A DNA stretch of 64,000 nt. Source: Cryptomeria japonica (Eukaryota > Streptophyta > Pinopsida > Cupressales > Cupressaceae). This document shows, piece after piece, positions 47,930-60,161 of this stretch. Location of the stretch: positions 471,500,400 to 471,564,399 of the forward strand of contig NC_081406.1 in assembly GCF_030272615.1 (NCBI RefSeq). Reading direction: 5' to 3'. Each line of letters begins with the position of its first letter. The stretch's first letter is position 1. The translations under genes were made by a program, and so were the position numbers. The notes under the pieces were generated by a model that ran no database searches, had not been told where the DNA came from, and saw only the letters and a list, made by a program, of their open reading frames with translations.

Positions 47930-48200
47930 TCAAATGACGTTTTTGGGAGACTTCTCAACTCTATTTTCATATTTTTCTGTACTTTAGCGTTTTCAGTCTG
48001 TACTTTAGTGTTTTTGGTATGTATTGTGGTGTTTTTGGTACATATGTCAGCCTTTTCAGTCTGTTTGACAACATTTCTGGTGTGCAGGACAACGTTTCCG
48101 ATGTGCAGAGTAGCATTTCTGGTGTGCAGTGTTCTTGGCACATATGATGGCGTTTTTGGTCAATTTGATGACGTTTTTAGTTTTTTAATTGATTTTGCAA
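47930..48200 (+). repeat. Leader minisatellite block 1, 21-bp unit
   Basis: About twelve degenerate 21-bp units such as GTGTTTTTGGTATGTATTGTG, GCCTTTTCAGTCTGTTTGACA and ACATTTCTGGTGTGCAGGACA follow one another. Twenty-one is seven codons, so the block gives an accidental long ORF with a seven-residue rhythm on either strand. Confidence 0.85.
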
Positions 48201-49284
48201 ATATTGTATGTTGCATTCCTCATTTCTGCTTCTGGACTATCACTTTCCTGAACCTAATTTGCAAATTGTTGGTTTTGTAGTTACTTATTTCGTTATGAAA
48301 GACTGGAGTCATAAACTATTTCGTCGTCAAAGAATGCAATATAAACTACTAACTTTGTTTGCAACCGCAGGATTCTGCACTTATATTTGTTAAATTAGGC
48401 ACATAGACTAATTACAATGGAAATAAACAAACATGTCTTATGTGTTTTGATGATAGGCGAGTATGCTCTCACCTTTCTTAGGTGACCAGAAAGCCAGACT
48501 CATCCTTTGCTTTCAATAGTGCATATCTTTAGCGGGCCTGCCCTCTCGAGGAGTAATAACTCTTAGTCATTAAGGCTGGTGAGAGGGGAACGACCCAAGT
48601 GGGAATGGCTAATGCCAAGTACTCCAATCGACTATAAAATAAATGTGATTTGATGAAAATCAAGTCAACGCCAGTTCTCGGGAATAGCTCTCCTCTGTAC
48701 CTTCGGGTATATCAAACCTTGGTTTTCAAGGCTGGGAGACCTCTTAATTGAGTTTATACCCCGACGTGCCGAATGGATCCCTTACTACTTCCAAGTAAAT
48801 TAGAAGCTACCCGGTTTACCTCCAAACATTATTAAATTCTTAGTGCATGAATGGGGAAGAATCTCTCCTTAAGATACTCACCATATATCCCTCTTGAGCG
48901 TATGTGCGAACTCCCCTTTTGAGACCTTATTGCTAGGCTCATAATGGGACTCCACTAGCTCTCGCAAAGGCAAAAATATGGGCGCCCTTTAGGGGGTGAC
49001 AAGGCTATGTGAGCTGACAGAGTACCAAGTTGTGGGCTAAGAACTAATAATGAAGCCAATCTCCTTAGGATAGACTGATTGATGTGTTTTCAATTGTTCA
49101 AAACTCGTGAAAACTTGGGCTTTCTTTAAAGATTCTTGAACATACACTTTATGTGTTCTTTGGAACAAAAATACAATCTGAATTTTGTGTTTGTAAGTCA
49201 AGTCAAGATCTCATCCATTGAAATACAACAAACATTGAAAAATCAAACTTCAAATGGTCAAATTCACAAGTTTCAAAGTAGATT
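48201..49284 (+). other. Element B leader, unique middle part
   Basis: No ORF. From about 48450 to 49080 the sequence is more GC-balanced and free of repeats (for example GGTGACCAGAAAGCCAGACT and ACGTGCCGAATGGATCCC). It may be structured RNA, such as a packaging or translation-control region, but no fold was computed. Confidence 0.35.
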
Positions 49285-50140
49285 AGCTTTATCAGTCCAA
49301 ACAGTCGCATTCACAGTCCAAACATTAGCTCTTTTGGTCCAAACATTAGCTTTATCAGTCCAAACATTAGCTTTATCAGTCCAAACAGTCACATTCATAG
49401 TCCAAACATTATCTCTTTTGGTCCAAACATTAGCACTATCAGTTCAAATAGTTGCATCTACAGTTCAAACAGTCTCAGCTATGGTCCAAACAATCGCATT
49501 TTCAGTCCAAACATCATCTCTCTTGGTGTGAATGTTAACTTTCTCATATTTCAACATTAACTCTCCAAGGTTAAGCACATTAGAGTTTCTGGTCTAATCA
49601 AAAGAGTTTCTGGTCTAAACAATAGAGTTTCTGGTATAAACAACAGAGTTCCTGGTCTAAACAATAGCTCTCTTGGTTTAAAGGTCAGCTCCCTTGGTCT
49701 AATCAACAACTCTTGTGAGTTGCATGTCAAATTGCTCATGTTGCAGCATCAGATCTCCTAGTTTGTACTTGTTAGGTCTAAATATCCGTTCTCTGAGTCT
49801 GAAAATCACAAAGTTGGGTCAAAATTGAAATCTCCTAAGTTCAAACACTTAATTTTCTAAGTCTACACATCATTATTTGAACTTTAGAGTCACAGTATTG
49901 CATAGCAGAGTTCCTGGTTAGTCTGTCAGCGTTTCTGGTCTATCTGTCAGCGTTTCTAGTGTACATAACAATATTTCTGGTCTATCTGTCAGTGTTTTTG
50001 GTCTATATGTCAGCGTTTATGGCCTGTTTCTCAGCGTTTTTGGCCAATTTAGCAGCTTTTCTGGTAAGTTTGTCAGCGTTTTTGGTCAGTTTAGCAAAGT
50101 GCCTGGTCAATTTGTTAGAGTTTCTGGTAAATTGCATCAA
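49285..50140 (+). repeat. Leader minisatellite blocks 2 and 3, 21-bp unit
   Basis: Units include AGCTTTATCAGTCCAAACATT, AGCTCTTTTGGTCCAAACATT, AGAGTTTCTGGTCTAAACAAT and, from about 49910, GTCAGCGTTTCTGGTCTATCT. All share a TTTCTGGTCTA-like core and resemble block 1. About 49745-49905 is more diverged. The ORFs here (VQTLALS repeats, FLVSLSA repeats, RPETLLI repeats on the other strand) are by-products of the 21-bp period. Confidence 0.85.
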
Positions 50141-50583
50141 AATAAAAAAACAAAAACAACCCATTTCTCAAACAGTCAAACATAGAGAGTAGGTCATTTT
50201 CTTGGGTCATTCAATCAAGTTATCTTCTGTCAAAATAGATTCAAGAACAAGACACACAAAGGTCTCAAGTATTCACCTCAAACAAGTTAAAGATCAAACA
50301 CCTTAAAGTGCAACATCACATTGTCTTTGACAAACTGATCGTTCAAACATAGTTTCTCATCAGGATCTATCATCCTTTAATCATGAAACTGCAATGCTTG
50401 ATCAGAATAACCTCATTCTTTATCATAGGATATATCATTATTATTGAACTTGGTCATATCAAAAATCACAAAATCTGCACTCCAAAACTAAGATCGAAAA
50501 ACTTGCAAACAAGCAAATACTTGAAAAGATCATTCCCTCAACAATTGATCACTTGTAATGACACATTACTCAAGATTTAAACC

Positions 50584-52560
50584 TTGCAAAACGTTCAAAA
50601 CATGTGTATGCCCGTTCTAACAAGGGCTCAGAGAGGAAAGATTGCAGAAATAGAAATGTTTGAAATAACTGAAGACTATAGAAACATGGAACACAAAGAT
50701 GAAATACAAGTTGAAGAGGACATAATAGAACATGATGTCAGAGACATCCAAAAAGATCCTCAATTTGATAAATTTATGCAGAAAATATTGGAGGGAGAAA
50801 AAGAAAAATATTTCCTAATGTTGGAAAAATCGGGTGCTAAACTCCCCCAAGATTTTGATATGAACCAATTGACACAAAAGAGAAATGACACCCCCCCCCC
50901 CCCAATAACGAACAATACGAGGATATTTTTGGTCTCAAACTCAATGACACGTCAGTCCCTACTAACACCAGAAACAATGAGGAAACTTACATTCCCACAA
51001 GGGATGAAGTAGAAATTCTAAATAACGCTCAATCCAATGGGGATACAAGAAGGGGTAGAGATGATACCAGAAGAGATCAAGATCCTATTAGAATGCAAAA
51101 TCATGGTCATGCAAGAACAAATCATGTTGATAATCCTATCACAACTCTCTCACAACAAATACAAACACTACAAACACAAATTCAAGATATGCAAAGAGGA
51201 AATGTTAGAAGATACTCACTTCAAGAAATCTGTCCTTATCCATTTGACAGAAACCTAAACATGAGACCATTTCCTATAAGTTTTGAAACTCCTAGATACA
51301 AAAAATATGATGGAAGCACTGACCCCCAAGATCATATACAAGAATTTTGCACAATGAGTATGGAGTTTGGACACGAGGATACCTACTTGATGAGATTATT
51401 TCCAAAATGCTTAACCAGACTAGCTATGGAATGGTTCTCCAAACCTACACCTGGAATCAGATCATTCTCAAAATTGGTGGATAAATTTGTTTCACAACTC
51501 TTACAACATCTAGCATGAAGTAACAATGCTAGACCTATGTAACGCCAAACAAAAGAGTGGAGAACCTTTCATGACATTTTTACAATGATGGAGACAGTTA
51601 GCTTCATGGTATCCTCGTACAGTGCCAGAATATGAAAAAATGGACATATTCATCGACAACTTAAATGATCAAATGAGTTATTACTTAAAAATGCAAGGAA
51701 ATCAAAGTTTTGCAAAAATGATTGATAATGGAATCAAAATGGAGGAAGCCATGATAAAGAAAGGTGAGTTGAAAATATTCAAAGGAGTTCACCCTCCTAA
51801 CAACACTAACAACAACAATCACAATGATAAACCAAAGTTTTGGAATAGAAATCGTAATGTCGTCAATGATGGGATAGTGGATAACAACAATGTAAAACCA
51901 AAACAACCGGTTTTTAATTTATCCAATCACTCAGCAACAACTCAGCAAAACAACAATCACCAAAAAGCAACCATCAAAAATTTCTTTCGAAGACAATTTA
52001 AAAACATTGGTGAACCCCTTGGATCCACATAAAAAATGCTCATCGCAAACAGATTGATTACTTTACCAGAAGAAAGAAACTTTGAACCCAAGGTAAAACC
52101 TGCTTGGTGGAATGACAACCATTTTTGTGATTTTCATCAAAACAAAGGATAGCAAACATATGCTTGTCAATGATTAAAACATGTCATCTAAGATTTGATT
52201 GATAATGGAATAATAACTGTGGATGGGCATACAACAAACGAATCTCACACAACTTTCAAAACTCCGCTTCATAATTATGAGAAGGGTGAATCATCAATAG
52301 GGCAGAATGGTAAAGGTAAAGCAAAGGTAAACTATGCTCATACATATGACAATATGGTAAATGTGATCATGGTTAAAGAGCAACAACATAAAGAACCTGC
52401 TCATGTTATCACACGAAGCAAAGCCAAAGTGGTTTTGCCGGGTCCTACAACAAACACGTCATCCACTACCAAACATTACAATCTAGTGGATCAATTACAG
52501 AAAACACCCGCACAAATATCCATCTTAGAACTTTTAAAGCTTTCACCTGCACACAAATAA
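50584..52560 (+). pseudogene. Element B gag with knuckle-like motif, two indels and stops
   Basis: The frame starts at 50584 (MCMPVLTRAQRGK follows seven codons later) and is acidic and coiled-coil-like. A frame change at about 51012-51093 is undone at about 51518-51622. The capsid domain lies in the middle: FETPRYKKYDGSTDPQDHIQ, LFPKCLTRLAMEWFSKPTP and SFSKLVDKFVSQL. After an Asn-rich linker, FCDFHQNKG then (stop) QTYACQ forms a C-x2-H-type knuckle seen in large plant Ty3 elements. A run of about 12 C at 50891-50902 suggests slippage. Stops at about 52030, 52148 and 52172 inactivate it. Confidence 0.72.
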
Positions 52561-52590
52561 ATTCTTGAACGAGCATTAGTAGATACCACA

Positions 52591-53171
52591 GTGTCCAAAG
52601 ATCTTGATATAGATCAATTCCAAACCATGGTGGGACACCTCACAACTCCTCACTGCTTATCATTTACCGAAGAAGACGACATGTCCTTGCAACATGCCCA
52701 CAACGCTCCTTTGCATATTGAAGTCCTCATTCACAAAACACGAGTTAAAAGTGTTCTAATAGATGGTGGAGCTGGCCTAAATATTTGTTGATTGAGTCTT
52801 GTTCGTGTCTTAGGATATTTAGAAGATGTAGTTGATCCTTGAAAAAAGATCACCATAAAAGCCTATGATGAAGAAGAACGTTCCTCGAAGAGAATTGTGA
52901 TACTACCCATCAAAGTGGGACCTTTGCAGAAAGACACAACATGCCAAGTTCTAGACTTGGACTTATCATATAATGTACTCCTCGGGAGACCATGGATACA
53001 TGACTTGCAAGCTGTCCCATCAACATATCATCAGTGTGTTAAATTTCCCTACAATGAACAAGAAATCACAATCTTTGCAGATTCAAATCCATTTCAATAC
53101 TGCAACAATCTAAAAATGGCTCAAGAAGTCATTGTTCCTCATAACAGGGAGGAATTATCTTCAAACACATA
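52591..53171 (+). pseudogene. Element B aspartic protease
   Basis: The frame shows APLHIEVLIHKTRVKSVLID followed by GGAGLNIC; the D-G-G form (IDGGAGLN) of the active site is the one used in large Tat-type elements, in place of D-S/T-G. TGA interrupts after NIC, and a further TGA at about 52840. The flap and C-terminal strand read PIKVGPLQKDTTCQVLDL and LSYNVLLGRPWIHDL, the latter being the LLGRPW motif that closes plant Ty3 proteases. TAG at 53169 ends the segment. Same frame as the RT downstream. Confidence 0.75.
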
Positions 53172-53208
53172 GTCCAAGGAACAATCATTTGCCTCTATTT
53201 TATCAAGT

Positions 53209-53620
53209 ATGGAAAAACAAATGAAGCTAAGAGATCGAGGGAATGGAGAATACTCAATATCACAATTACCACTCTCTCCTAAATCCTTTGGAAAACCATC
53301 AAACTCTAAACAACAACCAATTGTGAAACATCTTCCGATATTTGATGGAGCATTCATTAGTGCTGGAACCTTATCAGAGGAGACAAAAAACAAAGATGTG
53401 CTACAGTGGCTATACAAAGATGAAGAAGTTTAACAAAAGGTCAACAAAGTCAGAATACCTACAGAAAAGTATGGAAAAGGATTCAACATTCTTCAAAGGA
53501 TGGGATACACTGGAACGGGTCCTATAGGAAAAAGAAAAGAAGGTATCTTAGAACCTATCCAACCTCATACTCAATAGGCCATAGACAAAGCAGGCTTAGG
53601 GTATGGACAAATTACTCTAC
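53209..53620 (+). pseudogene. Element B G-patch domain between protease and RT
   Basis: In the same frame, after TAA at 53431, the sequence reads YGKGFNILQRMGYTGTGPIG, then KRKEGILEPIQPHTQ, TAG, and KAGLGYG. This is the G-patch pattern (G-F-x-x-L-x-x-M-G-Y-x-G-x-G-x-I-G, then EPI, then GLGYG), at 53461-53615. G-patch domains bind RNA or RNA helicases, and in some animal retroviruses one sits at the end of the protease. The TAG fits C-to-T change of CAG. The part before it (PSNSKQQPIVKHLPIFDGAF) is a linker. Confidence 0.75.
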
Positions 53621-54760
53621 CGGAAGACATATTCTCTAATCAGCACCAAGAGGAATATGAAAGTAGACAAGAACAACTTGCAATTGAAAGGGAAGAAGCA
53701 TCTGCAAAGCAACAAGCACAAACAAACATGAAATGGCAAAAGAAACAATCCTCAAATCAACAAGAGAAACAAACCAATAATACCTCCCAAGCAACATTAA
53801 ATCTCAATCAAAACAAACATGAACCTAGTACTAATCAAGGAGAGCTGATAGTAAAGTTGACAGAACTCAATCTCAGTCCAGAAGAAGTTGAATATGAAAG
53901 AAGGAAAGATATAGCAAGACAAACAAAAGAAATACATCAAAAGCTATATGAACAAATTTGTAGATTGTAAGCTGCAAGTGAGATAGATTTTGACGAATGG
54001 GAATGGAATTCCTACCATTCTGAAGAATCAGTTGGAGAAAATTGCTTTAAAGAAGATGTAGGAGTCGATGTAGTTCACACGTATTTAGGGCGAATGTTAG
54101 GAACCAGTTCACTTGAATTAGAATCACATTCGGCTGACTTGGACTTAATTGAGGATGATCAAGAACTTCTTGTGCGAGGTCATTCTGATGAGGGTACCAT
54201 TCTAGACATTGACATATATATCGAAAACTTTGATAACTCAATCATGACCCTAAATACTCTCGAAACATCTCAACCTGATGACCCCTTACCTCTAATCCAC
54301 CCCGAACTTATTGAATGGGAAAATGAAGGACATACTACCATTGATACCTTTCCGAATGACCATGCCATATCCGTATATCTTAATGCAATCGAACCCGCAA
54401 CAACTTCCACCAGGAATTTCAACAACACATCTTCCAGTTAAGTGGGTTCAAAATCTCCTAGTCACAAAAAGGAAAATAAAGAAAACAATATTAGGTCTAA
54501 TGCTGAAAACCATTTCTTGGCAACATAAGATCAGGAAAAAGTAAAAAGAAAGGACGCATCTAACAATGAAAACCTCCTCGGGGCGCCAGAAGATGGGAAA
54601 TTTGACACTTTACCTGAGTACTATCAAGAAAGGTCATCAATTTTGATCGAACCAACATAAGCAGTTAATATTGGGACAACAGAGCAACCAAAGATCCTAC
54701 ATCCAACAACTTCTCTATCAGAAGAAGAAAGGAAAAAATATATGGAATTCTTCAAATGAT
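53621..54760 (+). pseudogene. Element B linker: charged, coiled-coil-like spacer before RT
   Basis: A Gln/Lys/Glu-rich segment (QEEYESRQEQLAIEREEA, KQTKEIHQKLYEQICRL) is followed by an acidic segment (DLDLIEDDQELLVRGHSDEG) and by PTTSLSEEERKKYMEFFK at the RT entry. Several stops occur (about 53968, 54440, 54526 and 54657). No catalytic motif. Spacers of this size between protease and RT are known in the largest plant Ty3 elements, where one may be spliced out; no splice sites were tested here. Confidence 0.55.
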
Positions 54761-55452
54761 GGCAAATCAATTTCTCCTGGTCATATGTAGACATGCTAGG
54801 ATTGGATCCAAAGCTTATTATGCATCACTTAAATATCAATCTAGGAGACAAACCAGTCAAACAAAAATTAAGAAAGATGCATCCACATATCGCTCTCCTG
54901 GTCAAAGCAGAACTGAAAAAATTACTGGATGTAGGATTCATCAGACCTATAGCATATCCTCAATGGGTATCAAACATCGTTCCTGTTTCAAAGCCAGACA
55001 AAAGTATCAGAGTATGCACAAACTTTAGAGATCTTAATAATGCATGTCCAAAGGATGACTTTCCTTTGCCTAACATTGACATAATTGTAGATTTAACAGC
55101 TGGACACTCCATGTTTTCTCTAATGGATGGTTTCTCCGGATACAATCAGATTAAAATAACACACGAAGATCAAGAAAAGACAGCTTTCACATGTCTATGG
55201 GGTACTTTCTGCTGGAACGTCATGCCTTTTGGACTAAATAATGCAGGTGCCACATATTAGAGAGCTATGACAATGATATTCCATGACATGACGCATACAT
55301 TCATGGAAGACTATGTGGATGACATCTTGGAAAAATCATACAACAGAGAATAACATATAGAGATACTGGAAAAGATCTTTGACCGGTTAGAATAGTACAA
55401 GCTATGACTAAATCCTAAGAAATGTGCCTTTGGTGTCACTTCAGGAAAGCTA
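54761..55452 (+). pseudogene. Element B reverse transcriptase, interrupted
   Basis: Blocks in order: MLGLDPKLIMHHLNI, KPVKQKLRKMHPHIALLVKA, GFIRPIAYPQWVSNIVPVSK, RVCTNFRDLNNACPKDDFPL, FSLMDGFSGYNQIKI, MPFGLNNAGATY and catalytic YVDD at 55312-55323 (FMEDYVDDILEKS). Stops at 55258, 55351, 55393 and 55408 break it; the first replaces Gln (ATYQRAM). YVDD in place of element A's YLDD shows the two elements are from different families. It would copy the RNA genome. Confidence 0.85.
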
Positions 55453-55859
55453 TTGGGATACATTGTTTCAGCTAGAGGTATCGAAGTAGATCCAGCTAAG
55501 GTCAAAGCAATCATGGAAATGGCATCTCCCGAGAATATAAGTAAACTCAGATCACTACAAGGAAGACTCCAGTCAATCAGAAGATTTGTTGCTCAACTAG
55601 CAGATAAATGTCAACCATTTACTCATCTATTGCATAAAAATGTTCATTTCAAGTGGGACCATCAATGTGAGGACACATTCAACAAGATCAAGGCATATCT
55701 CATGCAACCACCCATTCTAATGTCACCAATTCCAAACAAGCCGTTCTTGCTCTAAGTATCGACCACTGAAGTATCATTAGGAGTTTTGCTCACACAATAG
55801 GATAATGAAGGAAAAAAGAGAGCCATCTACTACATCAACAAAACGCTAGTGGGATACGA
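55453..55859 (+). pseudogene. Element B RT connection and first part of RNase H, cut by the insertion
   Basis: Reads LLGYIVSARGIEVDPAKVKA, then LRSLQGRLQSIRRFVAQLAD, FKWDHQCEDTFNKIK and, after TAA, VSTTEVSLGVLLTQ. It ends at AIYYINKTLVGYD, where the 4302-bp insertion begins. The continuation after the insertion is YELNYSPLEKACLAVIFASQ at 60162. Confidence 0.8.
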
Positions 55860-58800
55860 TGTAATGCCCCGCCAGGAAACCCCGAAGGGATAAGCCAAAA
55901 TAACAAGAATAGAGTGCAAATATTTTTTTTTTTAAAGTTACAACACAAAGATGCAACAAGGTTTCAACGATTCAGATTACTTAGCGGAAGACTTCAACAA
56001 CTATCACCTAAAGAATTTCCCAACGAGATTACTTAATTTTCACAATTCCATTAACTCACACAATTAATCCAATAAGCTGATTATTTTAATAACGAGATAA
56101 TTCATAAACATGACAATTTCTTTCAAAGGACGGAAATATAAATCACAACAAAGATTCATCCATTAAGATCCATTCATCAACCTCATTCAAGCTTTTCAAT
56201 TTAAAATTACAAACCCTACATCTACCTTTTCTAATACACTAGGATTTCATCATGACATAAGAGATCTTTCCAAGCATATTTAAATTTCTTAACAACAACT
56301 GAGTATAATTCATTACTCTAAGATACATTATTCCATATTCCAACTTATTGCACTAAAAGGACGATTTCACCCATGCATTACGATAAATCGCATCTCAACC
56401 AATTATGCATTCGATCCACATGGCATTCAAGAAAGAACTGAATATAAGTATTTAAAGTTAATTTCAATTATCCACTTAACCATTCTAACATAAGCTAATC
56501 ATACATGATAAGGCTGAATAAAGGAAACATAAGAGAATACACCACAAAACACCATAATGATCTCGGAGTTCACCCCTAAAGGGCTACATCTCCGGGTCTG
56601 CTCAACTGCAAGACCCCCTCTGATAAAAATAATAAGGTTAAGAGTACAAGAGGTTACACCAAGTACTATCCAGCCATCAAGGCGATACATAAGCAATATA
56701 CAAACGACCACATCGGTCCATTAATACATAAACGATCCTTACAAAGAACAGGATCCAGCTGAACATAATCAAAGCTAATACAAAGGTCCAAGAGAGCATC
56801 CATAAAACTGAGCCATCACCACCCAAGGGTCTAACATGAATCCGACACTCACAAGGGCAGCGACAAAGGACGACTCACAAAGGTACTCATACAGGACAAA
56901 CAACAACACACTAGCGAACGTAGGGACAAGTGTCATCACACAACCTGGTATGGATACCATGGCAAGTCTTCATAGGTCCCGACCCATACACTGGTAACCC
57001 TGGCAACCTAATCCGAACTTCCGGCCCATCCAAGCCTCATGTGGACCCACACATCCTCTCGTGAAGACAAGGAAGGTAGTTTGCCATTTCAGGCCTTCTC
57101 ATAGCATGTCGAGTCTATGCTAGCACTCGTCCCATGTGTGAGGCACATTATCTTATCTAAAAATTACAATTCTAATCTACTTAGGTTATCACTTATTATA
57201 CTCACTTTCGACGGGTTATCCAGCAGCCACTTTGGGCGCGGCCCCCAATCGAAAGCCACTTTCCCATACGACACTAGACCAACTCAGACGAACTCAAACC
57301 AAGGAATACACATGGTCAGACGAACGGAGTTCAAGAAGAGAAACAATCATCTGGTCAAACACGACTCAAGGGTAATCACTTACTGACGGTACTCTAACTA
57401 GAGACTTGACAACTAAGGTTAACCATGAATCATCATTTGACTCTCACAAGAGAATATGACCATCTAAGACAACATCACAATACCACAGTCAACTCGGAAA
57501 TCGAGGACTAAAATAGGAACACCAATTCATCCATACGACAGGGTCCTACTAAACAGAGCAATCTTGCCATTTCATAATTAAAGGCGAATACAGAAATTAA
57601 ACTCGCAAGGCAATAATCAGAAAAGACAATATTTTCTCAAATTGATTTAATCATACAAGTCGATCAAGTTTTCTACAAGATCTAACTCAGATAACAGTTA
57701 TCTACCTCATCAAGGGATAAGTTGCTCTTGGTTTTCTAACTCCTAAGGTTCAAGCATCGAACAGGCATATAAAGCCGTAATGAGTTTTTTTTTTTTAACC
57801 AATTCATATTAATAAAATTCAGACAACCATTAATCAACCAAAATAAGATATTTAATCTCCAATCACAACGTCATTAACATACTGGACTAAAATCAATCTC
57901 TACAGATTCATAATTTCACTTCCAGATGCATTATACGAATTACGGAAATAAAAATGTAGAAAGAGAAACTAAAGAAGCTAATCATTTCCAAAAGCACATC
58001 GTTTAATTTCAATACCCAACGATAAGTATTTCACTACTATACAATTACTCAAATGATCTGTTCTACGATAAACATTTAACATCATCAAGCAGTACTTACA
58101 TCATATTTCAACGGTCAAAATCTAGATTCAATAATCCAAGATCGATCAGAATATAAGCAACAATATTCAATTTCGAAAATCAACAGTTTTAAAGCTTAAT
58201 TAGAAGGGGGCAAAGCCACGAATGAAGTTGAATGGCAATTAACCTAAAAACTCCATTATAACATTAATCATTATCAACTAGCAATTGCCTCTATTATGCC
58301 ACCTCAATCAAAATTAATATCCAATAACTTAATCCTAAAAATAATATTCATTAACATGATAATAAAAACATATGCATTTTTTTTTGAATGAAAAGAATAC
58401 ATAAAAAAAAACATTTAATGAATTTTGTTTTAACCAAAACGCGTTTTTAGTTTTTTTTAAAAAAATGAGGGAGGCGAGCTGGGCGGGCCGTGCCCTAACC
58501 CTAGCCGCCGTCCCACACCAGCCGCAGGGGATGCCCATGCGGGCGGCGCCACTGCGGTGCCCGCAGGTCCGCGGCGCCCTGCGGCCACCGCGGCCCTGCG
58601 GCCACCGCAGTGTGCCGCGGCATGGCCGTTCACACTAGCGAGAGGGGGAACGTGTGGAGGGGGACGTGCGAGAGAGAGGGAAAAGAGTGGGAGAGGGGAG
58701 AGGGAGCGGGTGGAGCTCCGCTCCCCGCCTCCCATCCCCAAAACACAGTCCGAACGAAAACAATACGCCCAGATTTGGTGATGGCACGTTAAAACACAGC

Positions 58801-60161
58801 GCTAGATATTATAAAAACACAGTTCGAAAACATAATATATTTCTTTTAAAACATAGTTCGGATTTCATCAAACGTCCATCACGAAATTGGTAATGAATAT
58901 AAATTTTGATTCAATAAAAAAAATTCGTTTTAAAAAGGGACTGGTTCGGTTCAAACGAACTGGGTTTACTATCATATTTCTTGATGGTTTGCTCATTCCA
59001 TTCAAACATCCAAGGGTTTCAAACGCCCAAAAAGAGAGGAGGAATTAACACATCTCAAAAACACTTCCAGCCAAGCTGGTTAATTTACTAAATCAATCAA
59101 AAACATGAAAACATCCAACTTCCATTTCCATTTTAACCAATAACTAAAATTGGGAATTGAATCCTACCTGATCTCGCGTTCCTGGCAAGATCTGCTGAGG
59201 AGTCCCCATCTCCAGCTGTCCAAAACCATTTTTCTCCATCCAAAATCTTCTCCAAATTTGACCCCCCCTTCTATTTTTCCCCAAATTGGGTTATATGGAA
59301 GAGTTGACCCAGAAATTCCATTTTTTTGGAATAAAAATACTTTATTTTCAAATAATCCCCAAAATTTAATTCTTTTCAACAATATCAACAATATAACTTG
59401 CTTTTTTCAATTAAAAATCGATTTCCTCATTTAAACAAATTTAATCTTTCAATTCAAATAAGCCAACAGAACACAATTACGTCTATTGCGATTAAATACC
59501 AAACTTTCTTTTCAACAACATATATAAATGCATTAAATATTCGAAAACGGTTATTTAATCAAACTTACTCCAAATTTAAAACAGGCAATTCATTAACAAC
59601 GAAAATTGCATAACGAATACCTGATTAATCTAATCCATTAATCATCAATGCACAAATGCATATTTAATCGAGAATTAATTATTAAGGACTAATTAATCAA
59701 TTAACCAAACACACCAGGCACGCAAACCGAAGAGGTCAACCAAACAGACGACTCGCAAACCCAAACAAAAAAAAGGGGTAACCGACGACGACTGACGATG
59801 CTCACTTGAGCATGACTAAGGTCGACTAGGGTCTTACGACCACCTAATCCAACTCTAAGGATTAAAAGGTATGCTCAAACCTGCAAAACCAGGTGACGAC
59901 GAACCTCGCACTCATGCGACTTCGTACCTGAAATCTCCTGCAACCAATGATCATACACGCATACATATATAATAACTTAATGAAATCATTAGTCCGATAC
60001 TAACATCATGAAATAGGAATACTGAAAATCTGCATACAACTAGTGTGAGAACCACATCAATAGCTATGCGTTAAATCAAACATCTGATTGTAACATCATA
60101 TTACGATTAACTAATCAAGATTAAACCAAAGTTAGAGATCGATTACGGTAGGGGTACTACA
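55860..60161. mobile_element. 4302-bp LTR-like insertion (large solo LTR or LTR-only element), TSD TACGA
   Basis: Begins TGTAATGCCCC and ends GGGGTACTACA, flanked by TACGA at 55855-55859 and 60162-60166. I found no second copy of either end inside it and no protein domain, so it looks like one very long solo LTR, or a coding-free element. A GC-rich 270-bp patch at 58470-58740 stands out; read on the minus strand it has a long CT-rich run like a leader after a promoter, so the original orientation may be minus. Long ORFs in that patch are composition effects. Confidence 0.8.

Noticed and set aside
47930-50140. Regular short repeats as a CRISPR array
   Set aside because: Units are contiguous and degenerate without constant spacers, and the setting is a plant retrotransposon leader.
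49136-50192. ORFs with seven-residue repeats that look like repeat proteins
   Set aside because: The DNA repeats every 21 bp, so any open frame shows a seven-residue rhythm; both strands and several frames behave the same way.
58457-58792. Long overlapping ORFs on both strands, proline- or arginine-rich
   Set aside because: They lie in the GC-rich patch of the 4302-bp LTR-like insertion, where stop codons are rare by composition; no domain is visible.
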